Shown: positions 1-8,139 of the stretch, one piece after another
Numbering within the stretch: position 1 is the first letter of the stretch
Layout: each line of letters opens with the position of its first letter
Assembly (NCBI GenBank): GCA_014763615.1
Contig: JACXVB010000002.1
Location: 178,822 to 242,821 of the forward strand
Origin: Sphingobacteriales bacterium
GTDB lineage: Bacteria > Bacteroidota > Bacteroidia > Sphingobacteriales > Sphingobacteriaceae
Length of the DNA stretch: 64,000 nt
Reading direction: 5' to 3'
The notes under the pieces: generated by a model
Database searches by the model: none
Told to the model about the DNA's origin: nothing
Seen by the model: the letters and a program-made list of their open reading frames with translations, nothing else
Position numbers and translations under genes: made by a program

Positions 1-888
1 ATCCGCTTTAGCGAAATCATTATTGATAGAACTTTTGCGAAAGATAACGCCCCAACTCGTAAACCAGGGACTGCCTTATTAACCCATTATTTTGATAAAG
101 AAAAATACGATTTAGCCCATTCTTTTGTAATAGGTGATAGATTGAACGATGTAGTTCTAGCTAAAAACTTAGGTGCAAAAGCCATCTGGCTAAATAATAA
201 TCCTGATTTAGGTGCCAATGAAGCTCAAAATAAAATCAACGATTTAAAAGAGGTTCTAGCTATTGAAACTTCTGACTGGAATGAAATCTATCGATTTTTA
301 AAAGTAGGCGACCGTAAAATCGAGCATATTCGTAAGACCAAAGAGACGGATATTCAAATTAAAATTAATTTGGATGGAAAAGGCGATGCAGATATTTCTA
401 CAGGTCTGAATTTTTTTGATCACATGTTAGACCAAATCGCCAGACATGGCGGAATAGATTTAATGGTGCATACCAAAGGCGATTTACATATTGATGAGCA
501 TCACACCATCGAAGATACAGGAATTGCTTTAGGAGAAGCTTTTGCTTTGGCTTTAGCCGATAAAAAAGGGATTGAAAGATATGGTTTCTGTTTACCGATG
601 GACGATTGCCTAGCACAAGTAGCCATTGATTTTGGTGGCAGAAATTGGATAGTTTGGGAGGCTGAATTTAAAAGAGAAAAAGTGGGTGATATGCCTACAG
701 AAATGTTTTTCCATTTCTTCAAATCTTTTTCTGATGCCTCAAAATCAAACCTCAACATTAAGGTAGAAGGTGATAACGAGCATCATAAAATAGAAGCTAT
801 TTTTAAAGCTTTTGCTAAAGCCATCAAAATGGCGGTTAAACGGGACATCAACAACATGAGATTACCGAGTACAAAAGGACTTTTATAA
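1..888 (+). CDS. hisB: HisB, histidinol-phosphatase / imidazoleglycerol-phosphate dehydratase (5' truncated by window edge)
   Basis: The bifunctional enzyme catalyses the sixth and eighth steps of histidine synthesis. The frame is open from base 1, so the true start lies upstream; about 295 residues are visible of the roughly 375 usual for the fused enzyme. The first part is the end of the HAD phosphatase domain, with the motif GDRLND near base 138. The dehydratase domain starts near base 310 and carries the two metal-binding His motifs [10 protein letters not shown] and NEHHKIE plus [14 protein letters not shown]. It is the first visible gene of a his cluster that continues with hisH, hisA, hisF and hisIE in the same direction. 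An internal ATG at 142 would cut the phosphatase motif in two and is not the start. Confidence 0.96.
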   Translation: MRFSEIIIDRTFAKDNAPTRKPGTALLTHYFDKEKYDLAHSFVIGDRLNDVVLAKNLGAKAIWLNNNPDLGANEAQNKINDLKEVLAIETSDWNEIYRFLKVGDRKIEHIRKTKETDIQIKINLDGKGDADISTGLNFFDHMLDQIARHGGIDLMVHTKGDLHIDEHHTIEDTGIALGEAFALALADKKGIERYGFCLPMDDCLAQVAIDFGGRNWIVWEAEFKREKVGDMPTEMFFHFFKSFSDASKSNLNIKVEGDNEHHKIEAIFKAFAKAIKMAVKRDINNMRLPSTKGLL

Positions 889-974
889 AGTATTAAGATT
901 TTAGTATCAAGTATCAAGACCTTATAATTCTGCAAATCATCTCAATACTCATTACTTAATACTCACAACTAATA
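889..974. repeat. Heptad repeat array filling the hisB-hisH spacer
   Basis: The spacer is made almost entirely of 7-nt units in register. From 889 to 923 the units are AGTATTA, AGATTTT, AGTATCA, AGTATCA, AGACCTT. From 940 to 974 they are TCTCAAT, ACTCATT, ACTTAAT, ACTCACA, ACTAATA, the last ending one base before the hisH ATG. The second arm is roughly the reverse complement of the first (AGTATTAAG at 889-897 pairs with CTTAATACT at 955-963), so a transcript could fold the spacer into a long imperfect hairpin. Related arrays occur at four other spacers in the window. Function unknown. Confidence 0.75.
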
Positions 975-1565
975 ATGATAGGCATAGTAAATTACGGAGC
1001 TGGAAATATTTTCTCACTCACTGCTGCTTTAGAGCGATTGGGTTTGAAATATGGTATGATTAATTCTGAAGCCGATTTTGATTTGTATGATCGAATTATC
1101 ATCCCAGGAGTAGGACATGCAGGTACGGCGATGAAAAAATTGGTAGATACAGGTTTAGTTCCAAAGATTAAAAGCTTAAACAAACCCGTTTTAGGTATTT
1201 GCGTGGGTATGCAGCTCATTACCGACTTTTCTGAGGAAGGAAATTCACAAATGTTAGGAATTATTCCAGTAAAAACTTTACGTTTTCAAGAAGAAATTTG
1301 CAAAAAAGTGCCTCACATGGGCTGGAATCAAGTCTATCCTGATAATTCTTGTCCACTTTTTAAAGGAATTAAAAACGAGACCTATTTTTATTTCGTTCAC
1401 TCCTATTTTATAGAATTTAATTCTAAATTTACAGTCGCCTTTTGCAATTACGGAATTAAATTTTCCGCTGGAATACAGAGAGATAACTTTTACGGGGTAC
1501 AGTTTCATCCAGAGAAGTCTGGTGAAGCAGGCGAAATACTCCTTAAAAATTTTGCACACTTATAA
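975..1565 (+). CDS. hisH: Imidazole glycerol phosphate synthase subunit HisH (glutamine amidotransferase)
   Basis: HisH hydrolyses glutamine and passes ammonia to HisF, which makes imidazole glycerol phosphate and the purine by-product AICAR. The 196-residue length is normal for the family. The class I amidotransferase nucleophile is the Cys of VLGICVGMQ (about residue 76), and the His-Glu pair of the triad is in QFHPEKSGE near the C-terminus. It lies inside the his operon, separated from hisB by the heptad array and from hisA by only 9 nt. Confidence 0.97.
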   Translation: MIGIVNYGAGNIFSLTAALERLGLKYGMINSEADFDLYDRIIIPGVGHAGTAMKKLVDTGLVPKIKSLNKPVLGICVGMQLITDFSEEGNSQMLGIIPVKTLRFQEEICKKVPHMGWNQVYPDNSCPLFKGIKNETYFYFVHSYFIEFNSKFTVAFCNYGIKFSAGIQRDNFYGVQFHPEKSGEAGEILLKNFAHL

Positions 1566-1574
1566 ATTGTAAAA

Positions 1575-2324
1575 ATGTATATCATTCCCGCAGTTGATGT
1601 GTTAGACCAAAAGATTGTTCGCCTTCGCGAAGGAGATTACAGTCAGGTTACACAATACCAAGTTACTTTGGAAGAACAAATCGAAATGTACCAATCAAAC
1701 GGAACTGAATTTGTTCATATTATTGATTTGAATGGCGCAAAAGGCGATTTTTCTAATCAAAAATACATTTTCGATATCATCCGAAAAACCGACATGAAAG
1801 TACAATATGGTGGTGGTGTGAGAAGTATAGAAAAGGTAAAAGAACTGATAGATTCTGGCATACACCGTGTAATTGTAGGCACACAAGCCATCACCAATCC
1901 TTCTTTCTTAGAAGATTTAAGTCAAGAAATTTGTAATAAAACCAGATGCTCAGACCAAGTGGTGGTAGCCATAGATGTGATGGATGAAGTGATAAAATAC
2001 TCAGGTTGGATGGAAAGTTCTCCTATTAAATTAATGGATTACATCAGCAAATGCTTAAACCTAGGATTCTTTAGATTTCTGTGTACAGACATTAACAAAG
2101 ACGGTAAGCTAGACGGAGCGGGTGTTGAGCTTTATAAAAAACTCTTAGAAAACTTCCCTTTTATCAAGCTCATTGCTTCTGGAGGCATTAGTTCGATGAA
2201 AGATATCGAAGAACTCAGCGAATTAAAAATGGAATCTTGTGTGGTGGGCAAAGCCATTTATGAAGGTCGTATTTCCATAGAAGAAATCAAAAACTGGAAT
2301 TTGCAGATGTTATCAACGATATAA
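1575..2324 (+). CDS. hisA: HisA, phosphoribosylformimino-AICAR ribotide isomerase
   Basis: This (beta/alpha)8-barrel enzyme performs the Amadori isomerisation that gives the HisF substrate. The 249 residues begin MYIIPAVDVLDQKIVRL, placing the N-terminal catalytic Asp at residue 8. The second catalytic Asp is in CTDINKDGK near residue 170, and phosphate-binding glycines appear in YGGGVRS and ASGGISS. The gene sits between hisH and hisF with short spacers (9 and 12 nt), which fits a single operon. Confidence 0.97.
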   Translation: MYIIPAVDVLDQKIVRLREGDYSQVTQYQVTLEEQIEMYQSNGTEFVHIIDLNGAKGDFSNQKYIFDIIRKTDMKVQYGGGVRSIEKVKELIDSGIHRVIVGTQAITNPSFLEDLSQEICNKTRCSDQVVVAIDVMDEVIKYSGWMESSPIKLMDYISKCLNLGFFRFLCTDINKDGKLDGAGVELYKKLLENFPFIKLIASGGISSMKDIEELSELKMESCVVGKAIYEGRISIEEIKNWNLQMLSTI

Positions 2325-2336
2325 TTCCCTTCTGTT

Positions 2337-3092
2337 TTGCTTGCTAAAAGAATTATTCCCTGCCTAGACGTTAAAGACGGCCGAACCGTAAAAGGCATCA
2401 ACTTTGTTGATTTACGCGATGCTGGCGACCCTGTAGAATTGGCTTGGCAATACTCTCGTCAAGGAGCCGATGAGTTGGTATTTTTAGACATTACCGCAAC
2501 TCATGAGAAACGTAAAACCACCATAGAAATGGTGAAATCCGTGGCTCGCCAAATCAACATCCCTTTTACCATTGGTGGTGGAATTTCTGAGCTAAAAGAT
2601 GCTGAAGCTTTGCTAAATGCTGGTGCAGATAAAATTTCTATCAATTCTGCCGCAGTAAGAAGACCCGAGTTGATTAATGAACTAGCCGAAGCTTTTGGAG
2701 TTCAGTTTGTGGTTTTAGCCGTGGATACCAAAAATCTTCCGCATGGAGATGTTGTGCATTTAAACGGAGGAAGAATTCCTACCGAAATTAAAACTCAAGA
2801 TTGGATTAAAGAAGCAGAAGAACGTGGAACAGGTGAAATTTTACTCACTTCTATGGATAAAGATGGCACCAAATCTGGTTTCGACAATGTTTTGTTAAAA
2901 CAAATCAATGATATGGTTTCGATTCCTGTAATTGCATCTGGTGGAGCAGGAAATGCTCAAGATTTTATCGATGTTTTTCAGCAAAGTGATGTGGACGCCG
3001 CTTTGGCTGCTTCGGTTTTCCATTATGGAGAAATTCTGATTCCAGAATTGAAACAATTATTAAAAAATAATCAAATTGAAATAAGGCTTTAA
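2337..3092 (+). CDS. hisF: Imidazole glycerol phosphate synthase subunit HisF (cyclase)
   Basis: HisF is the synthase/cyclase barrel that pairs with HisH. The 251-residue protein has the first catalytic Asp in [15 protein letters not shown] and the second in VVLAVDTKN (about residue 130), with [12 protein letters not shown] later. The start used is a TTG at 2337, because conserved HisF sequence ([10 protein letters not shown]) begins with the next codon and no ATG lies nearby in frame. It is followed 16 nt later by the toxin-antitoxin pair rather than directly by hisIE. Confidence 0.96.
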   Translation: MLAKRIIPCLDVKDGRTVKGINFVDLRDAGDPVELAWQYSRQGADELVFLDITATHEKRKTTIEMVKSVARQINIPFTIGGGISELKDAEALLNAGADKISINSAAVRRPELINELAEAFGVQFVVLAVDTKNLPHGDVVHLNGGRIPTEIKTQDWIKEAEERGTGEILLTSMDKDGTKSGFDNVLLKQINDMVSIPVIASGGAGNAQDFIDVFQQSDVDAALAASVFHYGEILIPELKQLLKNNQIEIRL

Positions 3093-3108
3093 TTTTTTAT
3101 CTTTAAAC

Positions 3109-3357
3109 ATGGAAACATTTACTGTAGAAATCATTCATCCAAAAGCTAAAAAATTATTACAAGATTTAGCTGATTTAAATTTAATCTCTTTTTCTGAAAA
3201 TCTAAACAATGAAGTTGATGAAGAGGCTTGGAATTCATTATCGCAAGAGCAAAAAGATGGTATTTATGAAGCTATGGAATCCATTAAACAAGGTAAAGGG
3301 ATTCCTCACCAAGAGGTGATGTCTATGATTAAGCAAAAACTTAAGAATGAGCAATGA
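3109..3357 (+). CDS. Putative antitoxin of a RelE/ParE-type module
   Basis: This 82-residue acidic and basic mixed protein lies directly upstream of, and overlaps by 11 nt, a RelE/ParE-like toxin gene. That arrangement is the main reason for the call. The N-terminus (METFTVEIIHPKAKKLLQDL) resembles the short DNA-binding or dimerisation segments of Bacteroidota antitoxins, and the C-terminal half is helical and charged, as expected for a toxin-wrapping tail. A -7-like element TATCTTTA at 3098-3105, four bases before the ATG, could provide an internal promoter. I do not recognise a named antitoxin family with certainty. Confidence 0.7.
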   Translation: METFTVEIIHPKAKKLLQDLADLNLISFSENLNNEVDEEAWNSLSQEQKDGIYEAMESIKQGKGIPHQEVMSMIKQKLKNEQ

Positions 3358-3652
3358 GATCATCTGGTCTCCAGAATCTAAAGAAGATCTATCAAATTTA
3401 TTAGATTATCTAATTTCTGTTTGGAGTTTAAAAATTGCTGAAGATTTTGTTGAAAATTTAGAATATCAAATCCATAGAATCCAAAATAATCCCAGATTAT
3501 ACCTTGTCATTTCTAAAACCAACAATTTTAGGCGATGTGTAATTACAAAACATAATATTTTGATTTATGATTTCTCAGATAAATATATTTCAATATATAG
3601 AGTTTTTGACACTCGTCAAAACCCTAAAAAACTAAAATTTCCAAAAAAGTGA
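3347..3652 (+). CDS. RelE/ParE family type II toxin
   Basis: A 101-residue protein with the typical ParE/RelE plan: an N-terminal strand and helical hairpin ([16 protein letters not shown], then [19 protein letters not shown]), followed by the antiparallel sheet with [16 protein letters not shown] and a final [14 protein letters not shown]. In this fold the toxin acts on DNA gyrase (ParE) or on ribosome-bound mRNA (RelE). Which applies cannot be told from sequence. Its stop overlaps the hisIE GTG start (GTGA at 3649-3652), so its translation is likely coupled to that of hisIE. Confidence 0.85.
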   Translation: MSNEIIWSPESKEDLSNLLDYLISVWSLKIAEDFVENLEYQIHRIQNNPRLYLVISKTNNFRRCVITKHNILIYDFSDKYISIYRVFDTRQNPKKLKFPKK

Positions 3653-4236
3653 ATATAGATTTTAAAAAAAGCGACGGATTAGTGCCTGTTGTTATTCAGG
3701 ATGCACAAACTTTAGAAGTGTTAATGTTAGGCTACATGAATGAAGAAGCCTTTCAGAAAACAGAAAAAGAGGGAAGAGTAACCTTTTTCTCTCGTACAAA
3801 AAATCGTTTATGGACCAAGGGCGAAGAAAGTGGTAACTTTTTAAATGTAAAATCCATCAGTTTAGATTGTGATCAAGATACTTTGTTGATTAAAGTAAAT
3901 CCTATTGGCCCAACCTGCCATACCGGCTCAAGAAGTTGTTTTTTTACAGATTACAATCAGAATTTCATCTTCCAGTTAGAAAATATTATTAAAGATCGAT
4001 ACGAAAATCCAACGGCAGAATCTTATGTTAATAAACTTAGAAATAAAGGATTAAATAAGATTGCACAAAAAGTGGGAGAAGAAGGCGTTGAAACGGTGAT
4101 TGCGGCTTTGGCAGAAACCGAAAAAGACTTAATTAATGAATCTTCGGATTTAGTTTTTCATCTTTTGGTACTCTTAAAAGAAAAAGGTTTGACTTTAAAT
4201 GATATTGCCAAAAACCTTGAATCAAGACATCAATAG
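3649..4236 (+). CDS. hisIE: HisIE, phosphoribosyl-AMP cyclohydrolase / phosphoribosyl-ATP pyrophosphatase
   Basis: Fused enzyme for steps two and three of histidine synthesis. The HisI half (about residues 1-110) shows the metal site [11 protein letters not shown] and the Cys-rich [12 protein letters not shown]. The HisE half follows from about residue 112 with [18 protein letters not shown]. The length of 195 is typical. The start is the GTG at 3649 that overlaps the toxin stop by 4 nt; the conserved N-terminus ([17 protein letters not shown]) begins there. It is the last his gene. Confidence 0.95.
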   Translation: MNIDFKKSDGLVPVVIQDAQTLEVLMLGYMNEEAFQKTEKEGRVTFFSRTKNRLWTKGEESGNFLNVKSISLDCDQDTLLIKVNPIGPTCHTGSRSCFFTDYNQNFIFQLENIIKDRYENPTAESYVNKLRNKGLNKIAQKVGEEGVETVIAALAETEKDLINESSDLVFHLLVLLKEKGLTLNDIAKNLESRHQ

Positions 4237-4275
4237 TAATTTAAAAGTTATATTAGTTTACATAACTTTACAATA

Positions 4276-5214
4276 ATGGCAATATTCGAAATTGATAACG
4301 GAAAGACTAAGCTTATTAAACTGAGTGAATTTAAATTAGAAAAAGAGCTACAAAAATTAGTAGAGAATAATTTAGAGACAATATTTAACTGTAAACTAAT
4401 TGCTAGCGAATTTTCAACAGGAAATATACACTCAGGTAGAATAGATACGTTAGCGATTTCTGAAGAAAATAATCCTGTAATTATCGAATACAAAAAAGTT
4501 GCTTCTTCTGATCTAATAAATCAAAGCTTATATTATTTACATTGGATTAAAGACCACAAAGGTGATTTTCAAATGGCCTCCAACTCTGTATTAGGTAATA
4601 TTGAAATAGATTGGTCTGATATTAGGGTAATCTGTTTAGCTCCTGAATATAAGAAGTACGATTTGCATGCCGTTCAAGTAATGGGCGCAAATATAGAATT
4701 GTGGCAATACAAACTTTATGAAAATGGAATACTAAACATTGAAGAAGTTTATAAAAAATCTAATTCTTTGGTAAACATAGATTCAGAGGCTATTCAAGGA
4801 AAAAATCCAGTAATGGTACAGGCAGGAAAAAAAGCTGCAATAACCAGAAAAAATTCAACCTACACTATCAACAGCCATTATTCAAACCTTGATCATAATA
4901 TTTTAGATCTTTTTAATGAGGTAAGAGATTTTATAGTTTCTTTAAGTAGCGATATCGAAGAAGTTCCTAAAAAGCATTATATAGCTTACAAAACAAGCCA
5001 AAATTTTGCTTGCTTACAGACTTATAAAAAGAAATTAGCCCTTTATTTAAGATTAAATCCTGATGAAATTAATCCGATACCAAGACGAGGTAGGAATGTT
5101 AAAAAAATCGGACATTTTGGAACTGGAGACTTTGAACTAACACTAGAAACTTCTAAAGACTTTAATGAGGTAAAGCATTTTATTAATGAAGCTTATAAAA
5201 GTATTGGTGGTTAA
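4276..5214 (+). CDS. PD-(D/E)XK nuclease-like protein with C-terminal DUF5655 domain
   Basis: The 312-residue protein has an N-terminal domain with the pattern GRIDTLAI, then NPVIIEYKK about 13 residues later (residues 55-75). This matches the D...ExK core of PD-(D/E)XK restriction-like nucleases related to the DUF91/NucS group. The last 110 residues (from about 205) resemble DUF5655, found in proteins annotated only as predicted transport proteins (COG3586). No membrane segments are visible, so a transport role seems doubtful. It stands alone on the plus strand 39 nt after hisIE. Nuclease activity is inferred from the motif only. Confidence 0.7.
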   Translation: MAIFEIDNGKTKLIKLSEFKLEKELQKLVENNLETIFNCKLIASEFSTGNIHSGRIDTLAISEENNPVIIEYKKVASSDLINQSLYYLHWIKDHKGDFQMASNSVLGNIEIDWSDIRVICLAPEYKKYDLHAVQVMGANIELWQYKLYENGILNIEEVYKKSNSLVNIDSEAIQGKNPVMVQAGKKAAITRKNSTYTINSHYSNLDHNILDLFNEVRDFIVSLSSDIEEVPKKHYIAYKTSQNFACLQTYKKKLALYLRLNPDEINPIPRRGRNVKKIGHFGTGDFELTLETSKDFNEVKHFINEAYKSIGG

Positions 5215-5247
5215 AATAATACATACATTTAAACATACCCTAGAATA

Positions 5248-6153
5248 ATGAAAGCCAACAGTTTATCAGGACACCAAAATCCGATATATGCTGTAAACGC
5301 TCATCCACATCAACCTTTATTTTATAGCGCAGGTAATGATAAAGGAATTGTGGAGTGGAGCTTAGAAACCTTAGCACATCAGAGAATTTTTAAACCTATC
5401 CAGCATACGGTTTATGCTTTGAATGTACTTCCAGAATATAGCTTTTTAGTTGCAGGATGTAATGATGGTACTTTGTGCTTTTTTGATATCAACACCTCTA
5501 AATTAAAACACCAACTCAAATTAGGCTCAGCAATTTTCGACATCCAATTTATTCCTTCAAAAAAAGAATTATTGGTGAGTACTGATACTGGTCAGGTTTC
5601 AATCATCAATCCAGAAAATCAGGAGCTTATTCATCAATTCCAGTCAGGAAACCATAAAGTAAGATCTTTAGCTTTTCATGAGGAATTAAACTTACTAGCT
5701 ACTGTTTCAAACGATGAATTAATCAGAATTTTCAACTTAAATGATTTTACACTGATTCATCAATTTAAAGGTCATGCAGATGGTGTAGGTTCAGTTTCTT
5801 TTTCTCCCGATGGACGATTTTTAATAACTGGTGGAAGAGATGCGCATTTAAAAATTTGGAATGTTTTAGATTGGAGTTTACAACACAGTTTTGCCGCTCA
5901 CCTATTCGCCATTTATAAAATCGCTTTTCATCCTAACTTACCCTATTTTGCTACGGCCAGTCGGGATAAATCCATAAAAATATGGAGAGCAGAAGACTTC
6001 TCTTTATTTAGAAATTTAAGCATTGATAAAGCCAGAGAAGGACATCTACTTTCTGTAAATGCCATTTGTTGGACGCTTGACGGTAAAAGACTCTTATCCG
6101 CTGGGGATGATAAATTGGTAAAAGTTTGGGAGTTTAATCCGGAATTGATTTAA
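5248..6153 (+). CDS. WD40 repeat protein
   Basis: About seven WD40 blades make up the whole 301-residue protein. Clear examples end in LKIWNV, IKIWRA and VKVWEF, each preceded by a GH or H dipeptide about 25-30 residues earlier (GHQNPIYAVNAHP, GHADGVGSVSFSP, AHLFAIYKIAFHP). No signal peptide is present, so it should be a cytoplasmic beta-propeller scaffold. The partner is unknown; stand-alone WD40 proteins of about 300 residues are frequent in this phylum. Confidence 0.9.
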   Translation: MKANSLSGHQNPIYAVNAHPHQPLFYSAGNDKGIVEWSLETLAHQRIFKPIQHTVYALNVLPEYSFLVAGCNDGTLCFFDINTSKLKHQLKLGSAIFDIQFIPSKKELLVSTDTGQVSIINPENQELIHQFQSGNHKVRSLAFHEELNLLATVSNDELIRIFNLNDFTLIHQFKGHADGVGSVSFSPDGRFLITGGRDAHLKIWNVLDWSLQHSFAAHLFAIYKIAFHPNLPYFATASRDKSIKIWRAEDFSLFRNLSIDKAREGHLLSVNAICWTLDGKRLLSAGDDKLVKVWEFNPELI

Positions 6154-6188
6154 TCTCAATTCCCACATCTCAAATCTTCATTCTAAAC
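6154..6188. repeat. Heptad repeats between converging genes
   Basis: The whole 35-nt gap between the WD40 gene and bshB1 reads as five 7-nt units in register: TCTCAAT, TCCCACA, TCTCAAA, TCTTCAT, TCTAAAC. The same unit type in other variants is found at 889-974, 27999-28075, 45417-45465 and 59448-59482. Here only one arm is present. Confidence 0.6.
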
Positions 6189-6911
6189 CTATTTCAGATT
6201 AAATAAATCATCCACACCTAAAATTTTCTTACTCAAGAAACCTTCGGCATAAGGTACTTTCATAGCTTTGCCAAATTCACTAGCTCTCCCTTTGATCACA
6301 TCCAAAAAAGCAGGATTAGAGATGTAAGTTTGTGGCTCATCAATATTTACGCCCTCCACAAAGAATTGTGTTTTATAAGCTCTTATTGATTCTAATTTCT
6401 TTTCCATAAAATCAGAAATATCAAATACTACATCTGGCTCTATGTAATTATCCTGGATAAAATGAAGTAATAATCGCGGTCTCCAAGCTTCTTGCTCCTT
6501 TCCGTCTGAATAGGTTTTTATTTTAGGCAAACCCGCTAAGAAACAAGAATCATTCACTAAACTGCAAGCTCTTCCATGGTCGGGATGGCGATCATGGTAA
6601 GCATTAGTGATTACTATTTCAGGCTGATATTTCCTGATCATTTCAATGACCTTGAGTTGATGTTCTTCATCATTTTTAAAAAAACCATCTTTGATTCCTA
6701 AATTCTCACGAACGTCTAAACCTAAAATTTTTGCAGCTTCAGCGGCCTCAGCAGCTCTAGTTTCTGCGGTTCCTCTTGTTCCTAACTCTCCTTTGGTTAA
6801 ATCTACAACACCAACTTTCTTACCTAAGCTTTTATATTTTAGGATGGTTCCACCGGCACCCAACTCCACGTCATCAGGATGGGCGGCAATACACAGAATA
6901 TCTAACTTCAT
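6189..6911 (-). CDS. bshB1: BshB1, bacillithiol biosynthesis deacetylase
   Basis: BshB1 removes the acetyl group from GlcNAc-malate, the second step of bacillithiol synthesis. The protein belongs to the LmbE-type zinc deacetylases: the metal motif AHPDDVELGAGG is at residues 10-21, and a further metal His is in YHDRHPDHGRA near residue 112. LGTRGTAETRAAEA is characteristic of BshB1. Its 240 residues match the family. Its ATG overlaps the stop of the glutathione peroxidase gene by 4 nt (ATGA), so the two are probably co-translated. Confidence 0.94.
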   Translation of the reverse strand: MKLDILCIAAHPDDVELGAGGTILKYKSLGKKVGVVDLTKGELGTRGTAETRAAEAAEAAKILGLDVRENLGIKDGFFKNDEEHQLKVIEMIRKYQPEIVITNAYHDRHPDHGRACSLVNDSCFLAGLPKIKTYSDGKEQEAWRPRLLLHFIQDNYIEPDVVFDISDFMEKKLESIRAYKTQFFVEGVNIDEPQTYISNPAFLDVIKGRASEFGKAMKVPYAEGFLSKKILGVDDLFNLK

Positions 6912-7420
6912 GAATCTTTTTTTGTACTACTCAATAACTTCTGGATTTTTTTTCTTACTCTGGCAGAGTTAGGTTTGGTAAAAGGATAAAAATAATCTAC
7001 CACTTCGCCTTTGCTGTTGATTAGATATTTATGGAAATTCCAACGAGGAGCAGAATTGACTTTGCCATTCAATTTTTTATCCGCTAAAAATTTATAGAGC
7101 GGCGAAGCATAAGCACCTCTTACCCTAGATTTCTTAAAAATAGAAAAGTTGGTATGATAATTTATCGAGCAAAACTTTTTGATGGCCTCATCATTTAAAG
7201 GCTCTTGTTGCCCAAAATCATTACTCGGGAAAGCCAAAATTTCAAAATTCTCGTTTTCAAATTCTTGCCTTAATTGCTCTAATTCTTTGAGTTGAGGTGT
7301 GAAACCACATTCAGAGGCGGTATTAACTATCATTAAAACTTTACCTTCATATTGTTTAAGGCTCACCTCTTCTCCTTTTGAGTTCTCAACCTTAAATTGG
7401 TAAATCGTATTATCGGTCAT
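6908..7420 (-). CDS. Glutathione peroxidase-family thiol peroxidase
   Basis: Peroxidase of the thioredoxin fold, 170 residues. The peroxidatic residue is Cys in NTASECGFTPQ (about residue 38). The Gln and Trp of the catalytic tetrad are in FPSNDFGQQEP and APRWNFHKYL. Members of this type in bacteria without glutathione usually take electrons from thioredoxin. Here the gene overlaps bshB1, so bacillithiol or bacilliredoxin is a possible alternative electron source; that is inference from context. It is cytoplasmic, with no signal peptide. Confidence 0.92.
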   Translation of the reverse strand: MTDNTIYQFKVENSKGEEVSLKQYEGKVLMIVNTASECGFTPQLKELEQLRQEFENENFEILAFPSNDFGQQEPLNDEAIKKFCSINYHTNFSIFKKSRVRGAYASPLYKFLADKKLNGKVNSAPRWNFHKYLINSKGEVVDYFYPFTKPNSARVRKKIQKLLSSTKKDS

Positions 7421-7426
7421 CGCTAA

Positions 7427-8035
7427 TTATTGGTAGCTATAATATCCCGCAGAACGGACAATAGCTTCTATATCTCTATCTTCATCGGGATTGTATTGAT
7501 TTTTCAAATTGTGCCCAAAAATCCTGGCAACCGATTGAAAAACAAAAGCAGAAACGTTACCTTTTAAATCTTTCACTAAATCGTAACTGCTATTTCCCGT
7601 TTCTCTATCTATTAATTTAATCAGCACTTCGCCTTGCGAAATGGTTAAATCTTTAATCTTAGCATTGAATAAATCTTTAACTTCCTTCTCACAACCTTTA
7701 ACTAGTGCTTTTTGTTTTCTTCTATCTGATGTTACTGCCAAATCTTTTTCTAATTGGCGATAGCGCTGACCAGCAAATCTGGCATAAGGCAAAACCTTTA
7801 GAACGTTGTATCTCAACCTTCTGTAATTATCAAAATCTTCTTTTGATTTAAAAGTTCTGGTAGCCACTACCCTTATTTCATTCAATACAATCCAAGGCAG
7901 AATTTCACCGTTTAAATTAGTTGTAGCAACTTTAATGGTATCGTTTGTTCTCGCTTGCACATCATTTTGCTGTGCATTAGACAAACTACTAATCGCCATC
8001 ATTGTTAAGAAAAGAAATAGAACTTTCGTTTTCAT
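7427..8035 (-). CDS. DUF4294 domain-containing secreted protein
   Basis: A Bacteroidota-specific protein of unknown function. The start chosen is the ATG at 8035 (MKTKVLFLFLTMMAISSLS), which begins a signal peptide ending in SNAQQ; a longer reading from 8050 adds five residues before it. The mature part contains the DUF4294 core, with RRLRYNVLKVLPYARFA and the final IFGHNLKNQYNPDEDRDIE. It lies just upstream of the glutathione peroxidase gene (6 nt gap), so the three minus-strand genes may form one operon. Confidence 0.88.
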   Translation of the reverse strand: MKTKVLFLFLTMMAISSLSNAQQNDVQARTNDTIKVATTNLNGEILPWIVLNEIRVVATRTFKSKEDFDNYRRLRYNVLKVLPYARFAGQRYRQLEKDLAVTSDRRKQKALVKGCEKEVKDLFNAKIKDLTISQGEVLIKLIDRETGNSSYDLVKDLKGNVSAFVFQSVARIFGHNLKNQYNPDEDRDIEAIVRSAGYYSYQ

Positions 8036-8139
8036 TATTTTAAGATACAAATTTATAGCTATTAATTGACAAAAAAAGGAATAAGTAACCCTAAATTCTT
8101 TATTTTAAATGCTTTATTTGCAGGAACGATATTTTTTTA

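Noticed and set aside
3098..3105. TATCTTTA as a firm promoter of the toxin-antitoxin pair
   Set aside because: Seven of eight bases match the -7 box but no -33 TTTG is present, and it lies inside an operon; mentioned only as a possibility.
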